From contig NZ_CP118747.1 of the NCBI RefSeq assembly GCF_030996345.1, positions 1,548,001 to 1,612,000 on the forward strand: a DNA stretch of 64,000 nucleotides, read 5' to 3'. A program made the translations under genes and the position numbers. Shown in pieces: positions 34,668 to 43,616 of this stretch. This stretch comes from Acidithiobacillus sp. AMEEHan (GTDB taxonomy: Bacteria > Pseudomonadota > Gammaproteobacteria > Acidithiobacillales > Acidithiobacillaceae). Below the pieces are notes generated by a model, which did not search any database, had not been told where the DNA came from, and saw only the letters and a list, made by a program, of their open reading frames with translations. Within the stretch, counting starts at the first letter, position 1, and each line of letters starts with the position of its first letter.

Positions 34668-36654
34668 CCGTCCCGATCTCAATGGGCCGCAATGGGAAGC
34701 AGTGCGCCATGTGCATGGGCCACTGCTGGTGTTGGCCGGTGCAGGCTCGGGAAAAACCCGGGTGATCACCCAGAAGATCATCCACCTGATTCAGAACGAG
34801 CAGGTCGCGGCGCAGCACATTGCCGCCGTTACCTTCACCAACAAAGCGGCGCGCGAGATGAAGGCGCGGGTTTTTCAGCGTCTGGAGGGGCGAGTAGGGC
34901 GCGGGCTGATGGTCTCGACCTTTCATCGTCTGGGCTTGCAGATTCTACGACGAGAGCTGCCGCGCCTGGGCTACGGTCCGGCTTTCAGTGTCATCGATCC
35001 CGGTGATGGGCTGGCAATCGTGCGCGGACTGCTGCGTGAGAGCAACGGAGCGGCGGCCGATCTTGCCGAGGTGATCCAGGCCCGCATCTCGCGCTTCAAG
35101 AACGATGGCCTGACGCCGGAAGAAGTCGTATCCGAAGATCAGATCGGTGCGTTGGCGCAGGCCCTCTACCCCGAATACAACAAGTCCTTGCGTGCCTGTA
35201 ATGGCGTGGATCTCGACGACCTGATTCTGCTGCCCACCCGCATTCTCAGCACCGACGAGGCAGCGCGCGCCTATTGGCAGGATCGCATCCGCTACCTCCT
35301 GGTAGACGAATATCAGGACAGCAATGGCGCGCAATATCGGCTTCTGCGCGTGTTGTTGCAACAGCGCCAGAATCTGACGGCGGTGGGAGACGATGATCAA
35401 AGCATCTACTCCTGGCGTGGCGCCGCTGCGGACAATCTGCATCGTCTGGCCGAAGATTTTCCGACCCTAAAGGTGATCAAGCTGGAGCAGAATTATCGCT
35501 CTACGGCCCGTATTCTGCGAGCTGCCAATGCCGTCATCGCGCAAAACGAGCACTTATTCGAAAAACGATTGTGGTCGGATCTGGGGGAGGGCGAGCGCAT
35601 CCAGGTGCATGCCTGTGTGGATGAGAGTGATGAGGCGGAGCGAGTCGCGAACACGATCTTGCGTGACCGCTTTCAACGTGATGGTGCGTATCGCGATTAT
35701 GCGGTGCTATACCGCAGTAATCATCAGTCTCGCCCGCTGGAAGCAGCGTTGCGCGCGGCGCGGATCCCCTATCAGGTCTCCGGTGGGATCTCGTTTTTCG
35801 AGCGTGCGGAAATCAAGGATTTTCTTGCCTATTGTCGATTGATCCACAATCCCGAAGACGATCCAGCGCTGTTGCGGGCCGTGAACACCCCGCGCCGAGG
35901 AATCGGCAGTCAAAGTCTGGAACGCCTATGGCAACATGCGCGGGTCCAGGAGCAGTCCTTCTTCGCCAGCATCTTTGCGGAAGATTTGGAGTTGCCGGTG
36001 CGCAGTCGCAGCGCCTTGGAAGAATTCGCCAACTGGATCAATCAGAAAAATGACGAAGTACAGCGCGCTGCAGAATTGCTCCCGGTCTTGCAAAGCATCC
36101 CAGAAGAGATTGGCTACTGGCAATATCTTTTGGACGAGGAAGATGAGCGCAGTGCCCGGCGCCGCTGGGAGAATCTGCAGGAATTGTTGGATTGGATGGG
36201 CCGTCTGCTTGAGCAGGAGGATGGTCCCAAGGATCTCGGTGAGCTGCTGCAACGTCTGATGCTCTATACCATGCTCGAACGGGAAGAGGACGATGATCGC
36301 GATGTCGTGCGCTTGTCGACCCTGCATGCGGCGAAGGGGCTGGAATTTCCGCAGGTATTTCTGGTGGGACTGGAAGAGGAGTTATTGCCGCATCGCAATA
36401 GCGAGACGCCGGAGCAGATCGCCGAGGAGCGTCGTTTGTTCTATGTGGGAATGACCCGCGCGCGCTTTCGTTTGCAGCTCAGCTTCTGCCAGAAGCGTAA
36501 GCGTTATGGAGAAACCCTGAATCCCGTACCATCGCGATTTTTGCAAGAGATCCCCGCCGAGCATCTGGACTGGCCAGGCGCTGCGAACACAGTGGCTGCA
36601 CCCGAGGAAACCGAGGACGCCTTTGTGCGCCTTCGCGCTCTGCTCGACGGTTGA
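34660..36654 (+). CDS. rep: UvrD/Rep-family DNA helicase (Rep)
   Basis: This superfamily 1A helicase (664 residues from 34660) has Walker A LAGAGSGKTRVIT, FTNKAAREMKARV, VDEYQDSN, GDDDQSIYSWRGA, QNYRSTARIL and the C-terminal STLHAAKGLEFPQVFLVG and YVGMTRAR. It is closest to Rep in length and the early SSRPDLNGPQWEAVRH start. The first residues of the homology lie just after a CTG at 34660 that has GGAGG six bases before it. Ordinary starts (GTG 34606 and 34609, TTG 34615) would overlap lgt by up to 62 bases. The start is therefore uncertain. A terminator and rpsT face it. Confidence 0.94.
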   Translation: MSSRPDLNGPQWEAVRHVHGPLLVLAGAGSGKTRVITQKIIHLIQNEQVAAQHIAAVTFTNKAAREMKARVFQRLEGRVGRGLMVSTFHRLGLQILRRELPRLGYGPAFSVIDPGDGLAIVRGLLRESNGAAADLAEVIQARISRFKNDGLTPEEVVSEDQIGALAQALYPEYNKSLRACNGVDLDDLILLPTRILSTDEAARAYWQDRIRYLLVDEYQDSNGAQYRLLRVLLQQRQNLTAVGDDDQSIYSWRGAAADNLHRLAEDFPTLKVIKLEQNYRSTARILRAANAVIAQNEHLFEKRLWSDLGEGERIQVHACVDESDEAERVANTILRDRFQRDGAYRDYAVLYRSNHQSRPLEAALRAARIPYQVSGGISFFERAEIKDFLAYCRLIHNPEDDPALLRAVNTPRRGIGSQSLERLWQHARVQEQSFFASIFAEDLELPVRSRSALEEFANWINQKNDEVQRAAELLPVLQSIPEEIGYWQYLLDEEDERSARRRWENLQELLDWMGRLLEQEDGPKDLGELLQRLMLYTMLEREEDDDRDVVRLSTLHAAKGLEFPQVFLVGLEEELLPHRNSETPEQIAEERRLFYVGMTRARFRLQLSFCQKRKRYGETLNPVPSRFLQEIPAEHLDWPGAANTVAAPEETEDAFVRLRALLDG

Positions 36655-36660
36655 AAAGCG

Positions 36661-36682
36661 AAAAGCCAGTCGTCCGACTGGC
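36661..36682 (-). terminator. Terminator of rpsT (minus strand)
   Basis: GCCAGTCG and CGACTGGC (36665-36682) form a perfect stem with a tiny loop. On the minus strand it is followed by TTTT from the A-run at 36661-36664. It also separates the converging helicase gene. Confidence 0.78.
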
Positions 36683-36710
36683 CCCGTATCTCGCTAGCTA
36701 CAAGAGAGAG

Positions 36711-36989
36711 TTAGGCGGAAGCCTGCTCTCCCATCGCCTTCACCCGTGCCGACAGGCGACTCTTGGTACGCGCCGCGGCATTGCGATGGATGACGCCTTT
36801 GCTCGCGGTCTTGTCGATGATCGACTCGGCAGTGTGCAGGGCAGCACGAGCCTGCTCCTGGTTACCCTCATGGACGGCGCGCAGCACGTGCTTGACGTAG
36901 GTGCGCATACGGGAATGCAGACTGTCGTTGTGCAGCCGCCGCTTTTGATTCTGAATTGCGCGCTTGCGCGCCTGAGCCGAATTCGCCAC
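36711..36989 (-). CDS. rpsT: 30S ribosomal protein S20
   Basis: This 92-residue basic protein opens MANSAQARKRAIQNQKRR and has the two long helices of S20 (HSRMRTYVKHVLRAV, IHRNAAARTKSRLSARV). It binds the 5' domain of 16S rRNA. It stands alone, as rpsT usually does. The 271 bases upstream, to mrdA, hold its promoter and no gene. Confidence 0.96.
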   Translation of the reverse strand: MANSAQARKRAIQNQKRRLHNDSLHSRMRTYVKHVLRAVHEGNQEQARAALHTAESIIDKTASKGVIHRNAAARTKSRLSARVKAMGEQASA

Positions 36990-37260
36990 GCTACCACTCC
37001 TGATACATGCAAAACGAAGGCCCCGTTGCTGGGGCGAAAGATCAGCGGAGTGTGCGCAGTTTCGCCAGGAAAGTCAAGACGTGTGTCAGCCCAACGAGCC
37101 AGCGATGGAGATTTCAGAGCGAATTGGCACGTCGTCGCAACCACCTCCTTCGCTTTCCCGGCTTGGGAACCGCGGGCATTGGCTACCCAGCCAGCCGAGG
37201 TACCCTCGGCAAGATTGGATTGACAGACTGAGGCGGCCAAATTGTGTCACTGTTGCGCGG

Positions 37261-39105
37261 TCAGTGCTGCGGATGCAAATGCGCCGCGGGAGGGCCGGGG
37301 TCGCGGTCAGGCTGCAAGTAAGCGGCAATGGTGGCACGGGCCACCGGCAATGCCTGCCAGGCATTGTGGCCGCCATTCTCCACCACCACCGCCACGGCAA
37401 TTTTCGGCTGATCTACCGGAGCCCAGCCGATGAACAGGGAGTCATTGTTGTAAATCGTCCGGCCATGGGCATAGCCCTCGGGAATCTGTGCAGTGCCGGT
37501 TTTGCCGGCGATGCTGATGCCGGGGATGCTGACGGTATGACAGGTTCCGGTATTGACGCAGGCCTCCATCCCCTTGCGCACGGCATGTAATGCTACCGGA
37601 TCGATATGGAGATTTTCCGGTGCCGCATTGGGGATGGGACTCCGTTCTCCGGTGCTGGGGTTGACCCATTCCTTGCCGACCTGTGGCTGCACCAGATAGC
37701 CGCCGTTGGCAATGGCGGATACGGCGCGAGCGAGTTGCAAGGGGGTCACCAGGAGATAGCCCTGCCCAATGCCCAGGATGACCGAATCACCGGTATACCA
37801 GGGTGCGTGCAGATGGGCCCGCTTCCACTCGGGGGTGGGAACCAAGCCTGCCAGGCCGCCGGGTAAATCGATGCCGGGCGACTTGCCAAAACCGAAGCGC
37901 CACAGGGTTTGATCCTGGAGCTGGATGCCCATCTTCACCGCCAGTTTGTAGTAGAAGACATCGACGGACCAGGCTAACGCCTTGGTTAGATTGGTTTCGC
38001 CAAAACCACTGCGGTTCCAGTCCCAGTAAGTGTGTCCGCCGAGCTGAAAATTGCCCGGACAATAGGTCTGAAAATCCGGGCCAATTACCCCCGACTGAAT
38101 GGCCTGGATCGAGAAGAAAGGCTTGGCGCAGGAGCCAGGCGGGTAGAGGCCATTGTCGGCGCGGTCAGTCAGGGGATGACCGGGGTTGTCGAGGAGACTG
38201 CGCCAGTGCGCCGTGCTGATGCCATCAACAAACCAGTTGGCATCGAAACTGGGGCTGCTGACCATGGCGAGTACATGCCCATCATTGGGATCAAGAGCGA
38301 CGACGGCGCCCCGATAATGGTTGCTCTCAAGGGCATTGGCGGCTGCCTCCTGCACCCGCAGCCGTAAATGGGTCACCAGATTGTCGCCAGCCACCGGCTG
38401 TTGCTCTTCCAGCGTGCCGACCTGCAAGCCTTCAGCATCGATCTGTTTGATCTGATACCCCATCTGGCCGCGCAATCGTTGCTCGTAGTGGCTTTCCAGA
38501 CCGGTCTTGCCGATGTAGTCCCGCCCGCGATAGTTCTCTGCCTGATGTCGTTTTAGATCGCTCGCGGTGATGGGACCCACATAGCCGACGACATGGGCAA
38601 AAAGGGCACCGAAGGGGTAGTTGCGATGCATCAGTGCGGTAACGCGTACCCCAGGAAATTCTGCCTTGCGCACCGCTAAGGCGGCGACTTGCTGGGGACT
38701 GAGATCGGCTTTGAGGATGATGGGATCGAAGCTCGCCTTGGCCGCCATGCTTTTGTCGAAACGGGCCATATCACCGTCGGAAAGATCGAGCAGTTTCTGC
38801 AGCCGATCGAGGGTGCTGTCCAGGTCGTTGGTCTGATCCGGTGTGACTTCCACCGCGTAGGTGGGCTGATTTTGCGCAAGAACCTGGCCATGATCGGCAA
38901 GGATCAAGCCGCGGGGTGGGTTGACGGGAACCAGGGCAACATGGTTGTCGTGGGCGAGTTGCCGGAATTTTTGATAATGCAACACCTGCAGGTCGAGCAG
39001 GCGGGCGAGCACGACCAACAACAGCAGCAGCACCACGACGGCAGCAAGGCCGAGCCGGTTACGAAAATTCTGCCCGGAAACAAGAGGGGTGGAGGTCTTT
39101 TTCAT
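37261..39105 (-). CDS. mrdA: Penicillin-binding protein 2 (transpeptidase MrdA)
   Basis: This 614-residue class B PBP has an N-terminal membrane anchor (residues about 20-38). The pedestal domain motif VNPPRGLILADHGQVLAQN follows. The catalytic serine motif is S325-C-A-K328 (PPGSCAKPF), then the SVD motif in AWSVDVFYYKLA, and KTGTAQ. PBP2 works with RodA in cell elongation. RodA, MreC and MreD are not in the window, so the usual cluster is split. The start at 39105 is the Met before KKTSTPL. Confidence 0.95.
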   Translation of the reverse strand: MKKTSTPLVSGQNFRNRLGLAAVVVLLLLLVVLARLLDLQVLHYQKFRQLAHDNHVALVPVNPPRGLILADHGQVLAQNQPTYAVEVTPDQTNDLDSTLDRLQKLLDLSDGDMARFDKSMAAKASFDPIILKADLSPQQVAALAVRKAEFPGVRVTALMHRNYPFGALFAHVVGYVGPITASDLKRHQAENYRGRDYIGKTGLESHYEQRLRGQMGYQIKQIDAEGLQVGTLEEQQPVAGDNLVTHLRLRVQEAAANALESNHYRGAVVALDPNDGHVLAMVSSPSFDANWFVDGISTAHWRSLLDNPGHPLTDRADNGLYPPGSCAKPFFSIQAIQSGVIGPDFQTYCPGNFQLGGHTYWDWNRSGFGETNLTKALAWSVDVFYYKLAVKMGIQLQDQTLWRFGFGKSPGIDLPGGLAGLVPTPEWKRAHLHAPWYTGDSVILGIGQGYLLVTPLQLARAVSAIANGGYLVQPQVGKEWVNPSTGERSPIPNAAPENLHIDPVALHAVRKGMEACVNTGTCHTVSIPGISIAGKTGTAQIPEGYAHGRTIYNNDSLFIGWAPVDQPKIAVAVVVENGGHNAWQALPVARATIAAYLQPDRDPGPPAAHLHPQH

Positions 39106-39174
39106 GGGGTTATCGATTTGCAAATGCCTGCTGCCCTTCGTACACTCCTTTTCACACGGAAGCCGGGGGTAAGC

Positions 39175-39420
39175 GTGCGGGAATCTCGGGTCGAATCTCT
39201 CCTGGGTCAAGTCGAAGCCATGATACTCGATTATCACGCTCTGCGCCGCCAGGTGCGGGGGGTAGGTCAGATTGCCGAACTTGCGCGGCTACGTCGGGAA
39301 AAAGAGATCCTGGAAGCAGAAAATCTGCAGCTTCGTCGACAGCAGCAAGACATTCGCGAGCGTCTGGATCACTTACTAGAGCAAATCTCCATCTGGGAAC
39401 GGGAAGAGTATCAGCGATGA
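39175..39420 (+). CDS. Small ZapB-like coiled-coil protein (TIGR02449 type)
   Basis: This 81-residue protein is almost one long coiled coil (LRREKEILEAENLQLRRQQQDIRERLDHLLEQI). Such a gene regularly lies just upstream of zapA in proteobacteria. GTG at 39175 with GGGGGTAA before it gives 81 residues; an ATG at 39220 gives 66. It overlaps zapA by four bases, so the products probably work together at the division ring. Confidence 0.8.
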   Translation: MRESRVESLLGQVEAMILDYHALRRQVRGVGQIAELARLRREKEILEAENLQLRRQQQDIRERLDHLLEQISIWEREEYQR

Positions 39421-39734
39421 GTCAGGGCAATGCCGCCGATACGCGCGAACTGATCGCCGCAGAGTTTCTCAATCAGTCCTATCAAATCACCTGCTCGCCC
39501 GAGGAACGGAATCTGCTCGGGCAAGCCATTGCCTTGCTGCAGGAGCGGTTGCAGGCAGCAAAGGTGCGTCAGGGCGTGGGCGTCCAACGCGAGCGCGCCC
39601 TGCTCATGGTCGCGTTGAATCTCGCTGCCGACCTGCAGCGCAGCCAGGGTGAATTGCAACAGGCGCAGCACACTTTGGAGACCGTGACTGCCCGACTGCA
39701 GAACCTGGTTGACATGGGGCAGGGCGCGGAGTAG
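39417..39734 (+). CDS. zapA: Cell division protein ZapA
   Basis: This 105-residue protein has the ZapA N-terminal domain (FLNQSYQITCSPEERNLLGQAIALL) and a C-terminal coiled coil (DLQRSQGELQQAQHTLETVTARL). ZapA bundles FtsZ protofilaments. The block of zapB-like gene, zapA, 6S RNA and fau is a conserved neighbourhood. Confidence 0.93.
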   Translation: MSQGNAADTRELIAAEFLNQSYQITCSPEERNLLGQAIALLQERLQAAKVRQGVGVQRERALLMVALNLAADLQRSQGELQQAQHTLETVTARLQNLVDMGQGAE

Positions 39735-39743
39735 CTTGGAATC

Positions 39744-39922
39744 ACTCCCTGCGGGGCTCGTGGTTCCGGGATATTTCCTGAACCAACATTGTCTATCCAG
39801 GGGGCCTTGGTCCATATCGTTGGTGTGCCGCTCCCCTGCGGAGTAGCCTGATACGATTCCGGGGCTCCCGACCTGGTCGTCAGGTTCGTGGGATAGCGGG
39901 CGCCACGACCCAAGCGGGGAGT
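39744..39922 (+). ncRNA. ssrS: 6S RNA
   Basis: The gap between zapA and fau holds a long imperfect hairpin. Its closing stem pairs 39744-39763 (from ACTCCC) with 39903-39922 (to GGGGAGT) at 17 of 20 positions, counting one G-U pair. Further paired segments lie inside, including GGTTCCGGGA and GACCTGGTCGTCAGG regions. Position between zapA and fau, length of about 180 bases and the rod-like shape are all typical of 6S RNA, which binds RNA polymerase with the housekeeping sigma factor. A T-run directly follows. Exact ends are estimated. Confidence 0.85.
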
Positions 39923-39928
39923 TTTTCT

Positions 39929-40525
39929 TTGTCAGTATCTAAAACCGATATTCGTCGCAGCATGCGGCAACGGCGTGCGGCCCTGAGCGCCGCTGATCTC
40001 CGCCAAGCGGAAGGTGGCCTGCTCCATCAGTTGCGAAAATCTCTGGTTCTCCGCAAGGCGCATACCATTGCTTTATATTGGCCCATGCGCGGGGAGATCA
40101 GCGCATTGCCCATTTTGCAACTGCCTTGGTCGCATCGCCAACGATTCTTTCTCCCCGTCCTGGCTGGCTTGCATGCGACCGAACTTCGTTTCGCGCCGTT
40201 TTCCGCAGGTACAACCCTGCGCAAGAATCGTTTGGCCATCCCCGAGCCCGAGGTGGCGCGTCGTTACTGGAAATCCGCCGCAGAGCTGGATTTGTTGCTG
40301 TTGCCGTTGGTCGCCTTCGATGCTACCGGCCATCGACTGGGCATGGGGGGCGGTTTCTATGATCGTAGCCTGGCGTCGTTGCGGCACCGCCGTCACTGGC
40401 GTCGACCGCGTTTGGTGGGGGTGGCCCACGCCTTTCAGGAGCTGCAAGAATTGCCTACGGAGCCATGGGATATTCCTCTGGATGCCATTGCCACGGAACG
40501 AGAATATCGGAGTTTTCGACGATGA
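39929..40525 (+). CDS. fau: 5-formyltetrahydrofolate cyclo-ligase
   Basis: This 198-residue enzyme has IRRSMRQRRAALSAADLRQ, TIALYWPMRGEISALPIL, the ATP and folate motifs LLLLPLVAFDATGHRLGMGGGFYDRSL, and a late DIPLDAIATE. It turns 5-formyl-THF to methenyl-THF. The TTG start at 39929 has GGGGAG (39916-39921) before it, which is also the 3' end of the 6S RNA. ymdB-like overlaps by four bases. Confidence 0.92.
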   Translation: MSVSKTDIRRSMRQRRAALSAADLRQAEGGLLHQLRKSLVLRKAHTIALYWPMRGEISALPILQLPWSHRQRFFLPVLAGLHATELRFAPFSAGTTLRKNRLAIPEPEVARRYWKSAAELDLLLLPLVAFDATGHRLGMGGGFYDRSLASLRHRRHWRRPRLVGVAHAFQELQELPTEPWDIPLDAIATEREYRSFRR

Positions 40526-41316
40526 ACATACGAATCTTCTTTGCGGGCGATGTGATGGGAGCGCCCGGACGCCGTGCCTTGCAGCACGGCTTGGCCGATC
40601 TGCGCGCGCAGATGAGGCTGGATGCGATAGTGGTCAACGGCGAGAATGCTGCGGGCGGTGCGGGAATCACGCGCAAGATTCTGGACGAATTTTTTACCTG
40701 GGGCGTTGATGCGGTTACGGCTGGCAACCATGTTTGGGATCAAAAGGAAGCGATCTCCTTTATCGTCGAGGAGCCGCGCCTGCTTCGGCCGTATAACGCG
40801 CCTCCCGGTACGCCGGGGCGCGGGGCGCTGCGTATCGAAAAAAATGGCTGGAGCCTGGGCGTGCTCAACCTCATGGGGCGCCTGTTCATGCATCCGCTCT
40901 ATGATTGTCCCTTCCGCGCTGCAGATGCAGCCTTGAGCGACGATCTAGCCGACTGTGACGTGATTCTCGTCGATTTGCACGCGGAGGCCACGAGTGAAAA
41001 ATATGCCCTTGCCTGGCATCTGGACGGCAGGGTTAGCATGGCGGTGGGTAGCCATACCCATGTTCCCACGGCGGACGAGCGGGTGTTCCCGGGGGGAATG
41101 GCCTATCAGAGTGACGCCGGTATGTGCGGTTGTTACGATTCGATCATCGGGGTGGATAGGGAGGTTGCCAAACGTCGCTTCATCGACGCCATGCCTGCCA
41201 AGGCACCTGTGGTCGATGGCGTGGCGAGCCTCTGTGGTCTGCTGGCAGAAATCGACACGCAGACCGGTAAGGCGATTCGGGTGGAGCGGATTCGTCGGGA
41301 CTACGCCGCAGGCTGA
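40522..41316 (+). CDS. YmdB-like metallophosphoesterase (TIGR00282 family)
   Basis: This 264-residue protein has the metal ligands in FFAGDVMGAPGRRAL, NGENAAGG, TAGNHVWDQKE and GSHTHVPTADERVFPGGMAYQSDAGM. Bacillus YmdB hydrolyses 2',3'-cyclic nucleotides and affects biofilm genes. The ATG at 40522 overlaps the fau stop by four bases. The 3' end overlaps the convergent M61 peptidase gene by 16 bases. Confidence 0.93.
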   Translation: MNIRIFFAGDVMGAPGRRALQHGLADLRAQMRLDAIVVNGENAAGGAGITRKILDEFFTWGVDAVTAGNHVWDQKEAISFIVEEPRLLRPYNAPPGTPGRGALRIEKNGWSLGVLNLMGRLFMHPLYDCPFRAADAALSDDLADCDVILVDLHAEATSEKYALAWHLDGRVSMAVGSHTHVPTADERVFPGGMAYQSDAGMCGCYDSIIGVDREVAKRRFIDAMPAKAPVVDGVASLCGLLAEIDTQTGKAIRVERIRRDYAAG

Positions 41317-43064
41317 TTTGCCAAAGTCCCGCTGAGCCATTCGCTGCAGCGCTGATTTCCGCCGTCGCTGATCTGCAGATAGGCAGTATCCAGCGGGGGG
41401 GCGAGCGGAAGGCAGTCGCATTCACGCATCCGGCCATCGCGTAGAAAGTGCAGATGCCGGGGGATTCCCGGGGGCAGTCGATCGAATTCGGTCTGCAGGC
41501 GCTCCGCGAGGATCTCTTCTCCGTCCAGGGCCAGCAAACGATCGCCCGGGCAGAGGCCCGCCTGTTCCGCCGCAGCGCCAGCGCGCACAAAGGTCAGTTC
41601 CACGCCCAGCGCTGCCTTTTTCCAGTGGGCACCGAGATCCGAACGTCGACCTTCCGTCTCCTGGCCACCACGGTCCTGCTCGTCGCGGGCGGCACGCCAG
41701 TGCAGATCGATCCCCAGAATCTGCAGGCATTCTTCTAGCGGTAGAGGCTGCGCTTCGATAACCCACTGCCGCACTTCGTTACCCACGCTATTTCCCAAGA
41801 CTGTCTCCAGCAGGGAAAAGATTTCGCCCTCGGGCAGGGACCGCTGCGTTTGTCCATACTCTTGCCAGAGTTGGCGTAGAAACGCGTCGAGGCTTGAGCC
41901 TCGCTGCCGCAGTCGAGCGTCGAGACAGAGGGCGGCCAGGGCGCCCTTGTTGTAGTAGCTGATCTCGAAGTTGGCCGCGGATGGATGCGGATGATAAAGC
42001 TTGGTCCAGGCGTCGGCACTGGATTCCGCAAGACTCTGATAGGCCTCCCCGGGACGTCGGGCGAGGCGGGTGATTTCCTGTCCCAGCTCTTCCAGGTACT
42101 CGCCAGGAGACCAGAGGCCTGCGCGACACAGAAGCAGGCTATCGTAGTAAGAAGTGATGCCCTCGAAGACCCAGAGATCGCGGCTGATAATCTCTGTTTC
42201 CCAGAAACTGTCGCTCCATGCCGCCGGCCGGATACCCTGGACCAGCCAGGAGTGAAAATATTCGTGGCTGGCGAGGCCAAGAAACTGACGGTAGCCTTTG
42301 GGATCGGTGCCGTCGAGATCACTACGACTGCACAACAGGGCGGAGGATGCCTGGTGTTCGAGGCCACCGTAGACGTTTTGCCCACCCATACACAGAAAAT
42401 GATAGCGCGAGAAGGGGCTGCCGCGCCAAAACTGCTGCTGGTAGGCACAGATTCGGGCAAGATCCTCGCCCACGCGCAACAATTCTGGGTTGTCGTGGCC
42501 CAACAGAGCAAGGTGGTGAGGCAGTTCCCCAGCACAGAAATCCACCCGGTGGAGGGGGCCGAAGAGCAAGGGATGGTTGCAGAAGCTGCGGTAGTCGGCT
42601 GCCTGGAACTCGCCCCACGACCAGGCGCTGGCAGAGAGCGCCTGCATGCTGGTGGCTAGTTGCCAGTCGGCTGGACCGCTGATTCGCAGGATATGTTCCC
42701 GCTGCTCTTGGCCAAGCACCCGCAGAAATACCGCCGGGCCATTGAAAAACCCGCCCATATCATCGAGATAGGCAGTGCGCACCGATCTGTCGAAGGCATA
42801 GACCTGATAGGAGATGGTTACCGGGCCGTTGCCAGGGGCTAGGCGCCAGTGGTCCTTGCGGAATTTTTCCACGGGCAACTCTAGCCCGCCCGCAGTTGCC
42901 CGCATGCTGACAATGTGGCGGGCGAGATCACGGACGGTATAACTACCGGGCACCCAGGCGGGCAGCGCGAGAATCTGGCCGTCAGGGTCGGGCTCGGCAA
43001 GATGCAGATCTACCTGAATCAGATGCGCACTTGCGTGGAGGCGGATATGGTATTGCAAATTCAC
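41301..43064 (-). CDS. M61-family metallopeptidase with C-terminal PDZ domain
   Basis: This 587-residue protein has the zinc motif H267-E-Y-F-H271 within LASHEYFHSWLVQGIRP. GGLEHQ (233-238) takes the substrate-recognition place of GAMEN. A C-terminal PDZ domain (about 475-560: LGVELTFVRAGAAAEQAGLCPGD) completes the M61 glycyl aminopeptidase layout. There is no signal peptide, so it is probably cytoplasmic. It is downstream of the isochorismatase-like gene on the same strand and the three minus-strand genes here are tightly packed. Confidence 0.92.
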   Translation of the reverse strand: MNLQYHIRLHASAHLIQVDLHLAEPDPDGQILALPAWVPGSYTVRDLARHIVSMRATAGGLELPVEKFRKDHWRLAPGNGPVTISYQVYAFDRSVRTAYLDDMGGFFNGPAVFLRVLGQEQREHILRISGPADWQLATSMQALSASAWSWGEFQAADYRSFCNHPLLFGPLHRVDFCAGELPHHLALLGHDNPELLRVGEDLARICAYQQQFWRGSPFSRYHFLCMGGQNVYGGLEHQASSALLCSRSDLDGTDPKGYRQFLGLASHEYFHSWLVQGIRPAAWSDSFWETEIISRDLWVFEGITSYYDSLLLCRAGLWSPGEYLEELGQEITRLARRPGEAYQSLAESSADAWTKLYHPHPSAANFEISYYNKGALAALCLDARLRQRGSSLDAFLRQLWQEYGQTQRSLPEGEIFSLLETVLGNSVGNEVRQWVIEAQPLPLEECLQILGIDLHWRAARDEQDRGGQETEGRRSDLGAHWKKAALGVELTFVRAGAAAEQAGLCPGDRLLALDGEEILAERLQTEFDRLPPGIPRHLHFLRDGRMRECDCLPLAPPLDTAYLQISDGGNQRCSEWLSGTLANQPAA

Positions 43065-43071
43065 GAATGCC

Positions 43072-43614
43072 TCAGCGCCAAGCGGGTGCCAGTTCTCGAA
43101 AACGGGGATCGGCAGCGTCCTCCATCCATTCGTAAAAGATGGATTCGGTACTGCTCAAGGTGACGCCAGTCTGCCGCAGACGTGCGAGTGCCCACTCGCC
43201 CTGCTGGGGATCGCGACTGCCTATCGCGTCGATGGGGATAACCACCTCCCAGCCTTGGGACTGCAGGTCGAGGGCAGTCTGCAGCACGCAAATGTGGCTT
43301 TCTACCCCAAGCAGGCAGATCTGCCGTCGATCTACCCGGGAACGCAGGGCATTGCGCAAGGCAGGATTTGCGTAACAGGAGAACTCAGTCTTCTCGAAGA
43401 CGGTACCGAAATCCTGGAGGCTGGGGTCGATCGCGCCGAGGCCTTTGGGATATTGGGCCGAGAGCAGAATGGGAAGCTCCAAGGCTCTGGCACTGCCCAG
43501 GAAGCGATGGACGTTGTACAGCAGGGTTTCCTTGCGTTCGCCCCCCAGCATGGCCAGCAGCTTGTCCTGCAGGTCGATGACGAGGACGAGACTGCGCGCC
43601 GCACGAATGCGCAT
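43072..43614 (-). CDS. Isochorismatase-family hydrolase
   Basis: This 180-residue protein has the catalytic Asp in LVLVIDLQDKLL, a Lys in FEKTEFSCYANP, and the Cys in LGVESHICVLQTALDLQSQGW. This is the triad of the cysteine-hydrolase/isochorismatase superfamily. Closest behaviour is that of YcaC-like hydrolases of unknown substrate. It lies two bases after the pcm-like gene. Confidence 0.9.
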   Translation of the reverse strand: MRIRAARSLVLVIDLQDKLLAMLGGERKETLLYNVHRFLGSARALELPILLSAQYPKGLGAIDPSLQDFGTVFEKTEFSCYANPALRNALRSRVDRRQICLLGVESHICVLQTALDLQSQGWEVVIPIDAIGSRDPQQGEWALARLRQTGVTLSSTESIFYEWMEDAADPRFRELAPAWR

Positions 43615-43616
43615 CT

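Noticed and set aside
37010-37040. Hairpin GCCCC-GGGGC upstream of rpsT as an mrdA terminator
   Set aside because: The stem is only five base pairs, the T-run is interrupted, and it sits over 200 bases from the mrdA stop.
41301-41316. Overlap of two convergent genes as a regulatory antisense unit
   Set aside because: A 16-base overlap of convergent 3' ends is common in compact genomes and needs no special explanation.
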